Assembly (NCBI GenBank): GCA_021799715.1 | Contig: JAJYZY010000113.1 | Span: forward strand, 1-7,990 | Direction of reading: 5' to 3' | Source: Planctomycetota bacterium | GTDB taxonomy: Bacteria > Planctomycetota > Phycisphaerae > WQYP01 | Length of the DNA: 7,990 nucleotides | In this document: in pieces, positions 5,805-7,990 of the stretch | Layout: every line of letters begins with the position of its first letter | Numbering within the stretch: position 1 is the stretch's first letter | Program-made: the position numbers and the translations under genes | Notes under the pieces: generated by a model | The model's input: the letters and a program-made list of their open reading frames with translations, nothing else | Database searches by the model: none | What the model was told of the DNA's origin: nothing

Positions 5805-6134
5805 TTATGCCCGCCCCACAACACCCAGATCACTGCCGGTCTTCGCGGCCACCCGATGCTTCTGACCATCGCGGACGACAAACTTCACGCGGCAACCTTT
5901 ATTGGTGGCCGGATCAATCGGCTGAACTTTGCCCAGCGGCAACGGAGCCGGCTTTTGGATACGTCCACCGCGACGGTTGCGTTCCGTGGGACGCACATGC
6001 TTCCACTTGACGTTGATTCCCTCAACGAGCACTTCCTGCTTATCGGGATACACCGCCAGGACTTTGCCGGTCTTGCCGCGATCCGCGCCGGAGCGAACGA
6101 TCACCATATCATCTTTGCGTATACGTGCTGCCAT
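5805..6134 (-). CDS. rplX: 50S ribosomal protein L24 (uL24)
   Basis: L24 is one of the two initiators of large-subunit assembly and binds the 5' domain of 23S rRNA near the polypeptide exit. The 109-residue protein has an N-terminal KOW motif: [20 protein letters not shown] (6-25) followed by [15 protein letters not shown] (35-49). Then come [20 protein letters not shown] (56-75) and the C-terminal [19 protein letters not shown] (82-100). Length is normal. AAGGA lies about eleven bases upstream of the ATG, slightly far. The gap to rplE is 43 bases. Confidence 0.97.
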   Translation of the reverse strand: MAARIRKDDMVIVRSGADRGKTGKVLAVYPDKQEVLVEGINVKWKHVRPTERNRRGGRIQKPAPLPLGKVQPIDPATNKGCRVKFVVRDGQKHRVAAKTGSDLGVVGRA

Positions 6135-6151
6135 AATTCAGACCATCCTTC

Positions 6152-6170
6152 AACGGCATGTTGCGCCGCT
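6152..6170 (-). repeat. Imperfect hairpin just after the rplN stop
   Basis: In mRNA order, AGCGGC (6170-6165) pairs with GCCGTT (6157-6152) across a seven-base loop, six pairs including one G-U. It starts at the base right after the rplN TGA. No T-run follows. Confidence 0.35.
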
Positions 6171-6557
6171 TCAAACAACTTCGCTGGCCAGCGATACAAT
6201 CTTCATAAAATTCTTTTCACGCAGTTCTCGGGCGACCGCCCCGAAAATGCGGGTGCCGCGCGGCGCACTTTCATTATCCACCAGAACCGCCGCATTGCGA
6301 TCAAAGCGGACATAGCTGCCGTCGGCGCGCCGGATCGGCTGGCTGGTGCGGACGATGACCGCCTTGGCAACCTCGCCTTTTTTCACATCGCCGTTGGGCA
6401 TGGCCTTTTTCACCGCCACGACAATTAAATCGCCGACATTGGCGGTTTTCCGGGTGAACTTCCCGCGGGCCGATGAGCCGCCGAGGACTTTAATGCACAT
6501 GACCTGTTTGGCCCCGGTGTTATCCGCGACATCCAGTCTTGTTTGTTGTTGAATCAT
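6171..6557 (-). CDS. rplN: 50S ribosomal protein L14 (uL14)
   Basis: L14 lies at the subunit interface and forms bridges to 16S rRNA; it is the first gene of the spc part. The protein (128 residues) starts [17 protein letters not shown]. It has [10 protein letters not shown] at 19-28, [16 protein letters not shown] at 56-71, [19 protein letters not shown] at 76-94, [15 protein letters not shown] at 99-113 and the end [12 protein letters not shown]. Between LGGS and VGD it has about six residues more than E. coli L14 (segment around [12 protein letters not shown], 29-40), a basic insertion I associate with some non-proteobacterial lineages. The ribosome binding site is weak (GGTG about five bases upstream). 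The rpsQ gap contains an imperfect hairpin. Confidence 0.97.
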   Translation of the reverse strand: MIQQQTRLDVADNTGAKQVMCIKVLGGSSARGKFTRKTANVGDLIVVAVKKAMPNGDVKKGEVAKAVIVRTSQPIRRADGSYVRFDRNAAVLVDNESAPRGTRIFGAVARELREKNFMKIVSLASEVV

Positions 6558-6578
6558 TTTCGCACCAGTCTGTTTTGA

Positions 6579-6608
6579 GGTTCAGTCCCGTTGACCGGAA
6601 CACAAACC
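6579..6608 (-). repeat. Imperfect hairpin in the rpsQ-rplN gap
   Basis: In mRNA order, GGTT (6608-6605) pairs with AACC (6582-6579), and GTTCCG (6601-6596) pairs with CGGGAC (6590-6585, one U-G), around a GTCAA loop. A small TGT/TG internal loop separates the two stems. It marks the S10/spc junction, where E. coli has its spc promoter; I see no convincing promoter here. Confidence 0.4.
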
Positions 6609-6624
6609 AATTCCTGTATTTCCA

Positions 6625-7002
6625 TTAAACCTGACCGACCGCGGCCGGGGTGTCGGCGTCATGTTTGCGGCGTTCAAACATCTGCGATGCCTCGCCCGTG
6701 ATGGCCGAAAGATCAATTCGCGGACCGCGGGTTACTATGCGCACCAGGCGATACGACTTGGTTTTGCTGTAGGGCCGGCACTGCATGACTTCCACATGAT
6801 CACCAACGTGGCTCTCATTATTCTCATCATGCACATGCAGAACGGTCTTGCGCTTGATGTACTTGTTGTACTTGGAGTGCCGGGAGAGATATTCAAAAAC
6901 CACCTTGCGGGTTTTATTGACCTTATCCCCGGTTACCACGCCGACAATGCGCGACCTTAACACGCGGGCTGTTTTCTGATTGGTATTGCTTTCACTGGTC
7001 AT
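6625..7002 (-). CDS. rpsQ: 30S ribosomal protein S17 with C-terminal extension (uS17)
   Basis: S17 is an OB-fold primary binder of the 16S rRNA 5' domain. From the chosen ATG it is 125 residues. The core is VLRSRIVGVVTGDKVNKTRKV (14-34), HSKYNKYIKRKTVLHVHDENN (42-62), VGDHVEVMQCRPYSKTKSYRLVRIV (66-90). About 35 residues follow (from TRGPRIDLSA to VGQV), beyond the roughly 85-residue bacterial norm. A GTG at 7026 would add eight residues, but AGGA at 7012-7009, six bases before the ATG at 7002, favours the shorter start. The tail contains an acidic/basic mix (FERRKHDAD) and is probably surface-exposed; its function is unknown. It lies 27 bases after rpmC. Confidence 0.95.
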   Translation of the reverse strand: MTSESNTNQKTARVLRSRIVGVVTGDKVNKTRKVVFEYLSRHSKYNKYIKRKTVLHVHDENNESHVGDHVEVMQCRPYSKTKSYRLVRIVTRGPRIDLSAITGEASQMFERRKHDADTPAAVGQV

Positions 7003-7008
7003 ATCATA

Positions 7009-7012
7009 TCCT
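7009..7012 (-). promoter_or_regulatory. Shine-Dalgarno of rpsQ (decides the start)
   Basis: AGGA with six bases to the ATG at 7002. It favours this start over the in-frame GTG at 7026, which lies only three bases after the rpmC stop. Confidence 0.65.
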
Positions 7013-7029
7013 GCTGACAAAATCACAAC

Positions 7030-7251
7030 TTAACTCGCCTGGGCCGGGAGGCTCCGCTGATGCACAAGCGTGCGGATGCGGGCTATTTCCTTACGATTCT
7101 TGCGAAACAGCGACGTATCTTTCAGCCCGCCGTTGACGCGCTGAACCCGCAGATCGTAAACACTTCTCCGCAGCTCGGCTTCGCGGGCCTTTAACTGCGT
7201 TTCATCGAGCTTGCGCAGCTCATCAAGCATCTGTTTCTTTTTTGTTGCCAT
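7030..7251 (-). CDS. rpmC: 50S ribosomal protein L29 (uL29)
   Basis: L29 is a small helical-hairpin protein beside the polypeptide exit tunnel; with L23 it forms part of the docking site for SRP and trigger factor. The 73 residues form two predicted helices: MLDELRKLDETQLKAREAELRRSVYDLRVQ (8-37, carrying the family pattern LRxxxxxLRxQ, with Tyr where Phe is usual), a GGLKDTS turn (41-47), and RKNRKEIARIRTLVHQR (50-66). Length is normal. AAGGTG a few bases upstream supports the ATG. It lies 28 bases after rplP. Confidence 0.96.
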   Translation of the reverse strand: MATKKKQMLDELRKLDETQLKAREAELRRSVYDLRVQRVNGGLKDTSLFRKNRKEIARIRTLVHQRSLPAQAS

Positions 7252-7279
7252 GCGTCACCTTTGCCTGTCCGGTTCATTC

Positions 7280-7699
7280 TTACATTGTGTGGCGGCGTTG
7301 CACAAACCGGGTGCGAACCGGCATTTTGCAAGCCACGCGGGAAAACGCCCGCCGCGCCACGGTCTCATCAACGCCGGCGATTTCAAACATCACCGTGCCT
7401 GGTTTTACTTCCGCCGCCCAGAACTCCGGCTCACCTTTTCCGGTTCCCATTCGTGTTTCAAGCGGCTTTTTCGAAAAGCTCTTGTGCGGGAATATCCGGA
7501 TGTAAACCCGCCCTTCACGCGCCAGATAATGGCTGCACGCCATTCGGCCGGCTTCAATTTGCCGACCGGTGATTCGTCCCGGCTCCAGGGATTGCAACGC
7601 GTATTCGCCGAAGCTCACCTTGTTGCCGCGCGTGGCGTTGCCCTTCATGATTCCGCGCTGTTGCTTGCGCCATTTTACTCGTGCCGGCATCATCGCCAT
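7280..7699 (-). CDS. rplP: 50S ribosomal protein L16 (uL16)
   Basis: L16 is a late-assembling protein near the A-site tRNA elbow and the peptidyl-transferase centre. The 139 residues start MAMMPARVKWRKQQRG. They contain RGNKVSFGEYALQSLEPGRIT (24-44), the RQIEAGRMA helix (46-54), VYIRIFPHKSFSKKP (65-79) and the signature RMGTGKGEPEFWAAEVKPG (83-101), followed by MFEIAGVDETVARRAF (104-119). The signature reads GTGKG where many bacteria have GKGKG. Arg83 aligns with the E. coli arginine that can be hydroxylated. AGGAG (7712-7708) eight bases before the first ATG supports this start over the nearby Met3 and Met4. Confidence 0.97.
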   Translation of the reverse strand: MAMMPARVKWRKQQRGIMKGNATRGNKVSFGEYALQSLEPGRITGRQIEAGRMACSHYLAREGRVYIRIFPHKSFSKKPLETRMGTGKGEPEFWAAEVKPGTVMFEIAGVDETVARRAFSRVACKMPVRTRFVQRRHTM

Positions 7700-7707
7700 G
7701 CTTATGT

Positions 7708-7712
7708 CTCCT
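7708..7712 (-). promoter_or_regulatory. Shine-Dalgarno of rplP
   Basis: AGGAG with eight bases to the ATG at 7699; it lies three bases downstream of a hairpin in the same gap. Confidence 0.75.
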
Positions 7713-7715
7713 AAT

Positions 7716-7739
7716 ACCCATTTCCAATCGGAAATAGGC
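7716..7739 (-). repeat. Ten-pair hairpin upstream of the rplP ribosome binding site
   Basis: In mRNA order, GCCTATTTCC (7739-7730) pairs with GGAAATGGGT (7725-7716) around a GATT loop. There are eight Watson-Crick pairs and two G-U pairs, with no bulge. No T-run follows and the rplP AGGAG begins three bases later. It could be a stability element, a processing site or a protein-binding site; nothing in the sequence decides this. Confidence 0.6.
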
Positions 7740-7760
7740 TAACACCATCAAATTCCCGGA

Positions 7761-7990
7761 TTACCGACGCCGCGGTCGCCGCGGTGCCCGTCCCGTTCCG
7801 GCGGCTTCCGCTGCGGCATCCAGGTCGGCGTATAAACCGCGGTAAATCCAAACCTTGATGCCGATTACACCATAGGGCGTTTCACAATGCACCAGCCCGT
7901 AGGAAATACTGGCCTGCAGCGTGTGCAGCGGAATACTGCCGACAATATGTTTTTCCACGCGGGCGATTTCAGCCCCGCCGATCCGGCCGG
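7761..7990 (-). CDS. rpsC: 30S ribosomal protein S3, C-terminal part (cut by window edge)
   Basis: S3 lies at the mRNA entry channel on the small-subunit head and helps with mRNA helicase activity. Only the last 75 residues are in the window. They show the C-terminal domain signature [10 protein letters not shown], then [13 protein letters not shown] and [16 protein letters not shown] tail rich in Ala and ending in a run of Arg/Pro ([12 protein letters not shown]) follows, which is usual for S3. An internal GTG (7958) encodes valine within the conserved domain and is not a start, because the open frame continues to the window edge with matching S3 sequence. rplP follows after 61 bases. Confidence 0.96.
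   Translation of the reverse strand, partial: GRIGGAEIARVEKHIVGSIPLHTLQASISYGLVHCETPYGVIGIKVWIYRGLYADLDAAAEAAGTGRAPRRPRRR

Noticed and set aside
5856..6428. 190-codon plus-strand open frame opposite rplX and rplN
   Set aside because: It is antisense to two well-supported ribosomal protein genes and shows no family features.
6558..6624. spc promoter between rpsQ and rplN
   Set aside because: E. coli has one at this junction, but no TATAAT-like hexamer with a suitable partner is visible here.

Overview
The window holds one co-oriented block of core translation genes, all on the minus strand, so transcription runs from high to low coordinates. In transcription order they are rpsC (3' end only), rplP, rpmC, rpsQ, rplN, rplX, rplE, rpsN, rpsH, rplF, rplR, rpsE, rplO, secY and adk (5' end only). 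This is the classical bacterial S10-spc cluster: the end of the S10 part (S3, L16, L29, S17), the spc part (L14 to L15), the gene for the SecY translocon channel, and adenylate kinase. No plus-strand gene, mobile element, CRISPR array, tRNA or rRNA is visible.

The organism is a bacterium of moderate GC. Several traits set it apart from Proteobacteria and Firmicutes. There is no rpmD (L30) between rpsE and rplO. L5 has a Lys/Ala/Glu-rich N-terminal extension of about 55 residues. L14 has an insertion of about six residues. S17, L15 and SecY have long C-terminal tails, and S14 is the long zinc-free form. My best guess is Planctomycetota (perhaps a Phycisphaerae-like lineage) or a related PVC bacterium. 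That is a judgement from remembered family traits, not a computed placement.

Layout: adk at 1-262 overlaps secY (259-1740, TTG start) by four bases (ATGA). A 145-base gap, the largest in the window, separates secY from rplO (1886-2413). Then follow rpsE (2480-2971), rplR (3078-3449), rplF (3554-4108), rpsH (4201-4596), rpsN (4657-4926), rplE (5015-5761), rplX (5805-6134), rplN (6171-6557), rpsQ (6625-7002), rpmC (7030-7251), rplP (7280-7699) and rpsC (7761-7990). The other gaps are 27 to 106 bases. That is loose for a ribosomal operon, and several gaps carry inverted repeats or minicistrons, some reaching into the upstream stop codon.

Together the genes make ribosomal proteins of both subunits, the channel through which ribosomes insert and export proteins, and an enzyme that balances adenine nucleotides. 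I found no new biological system. The points worth a second look are the intercistronic RNA structures, the lineage-type extensions of ribosomal proteins, the absence of L30, and the TTG-started secY behind a gap with a possible internal promoter.
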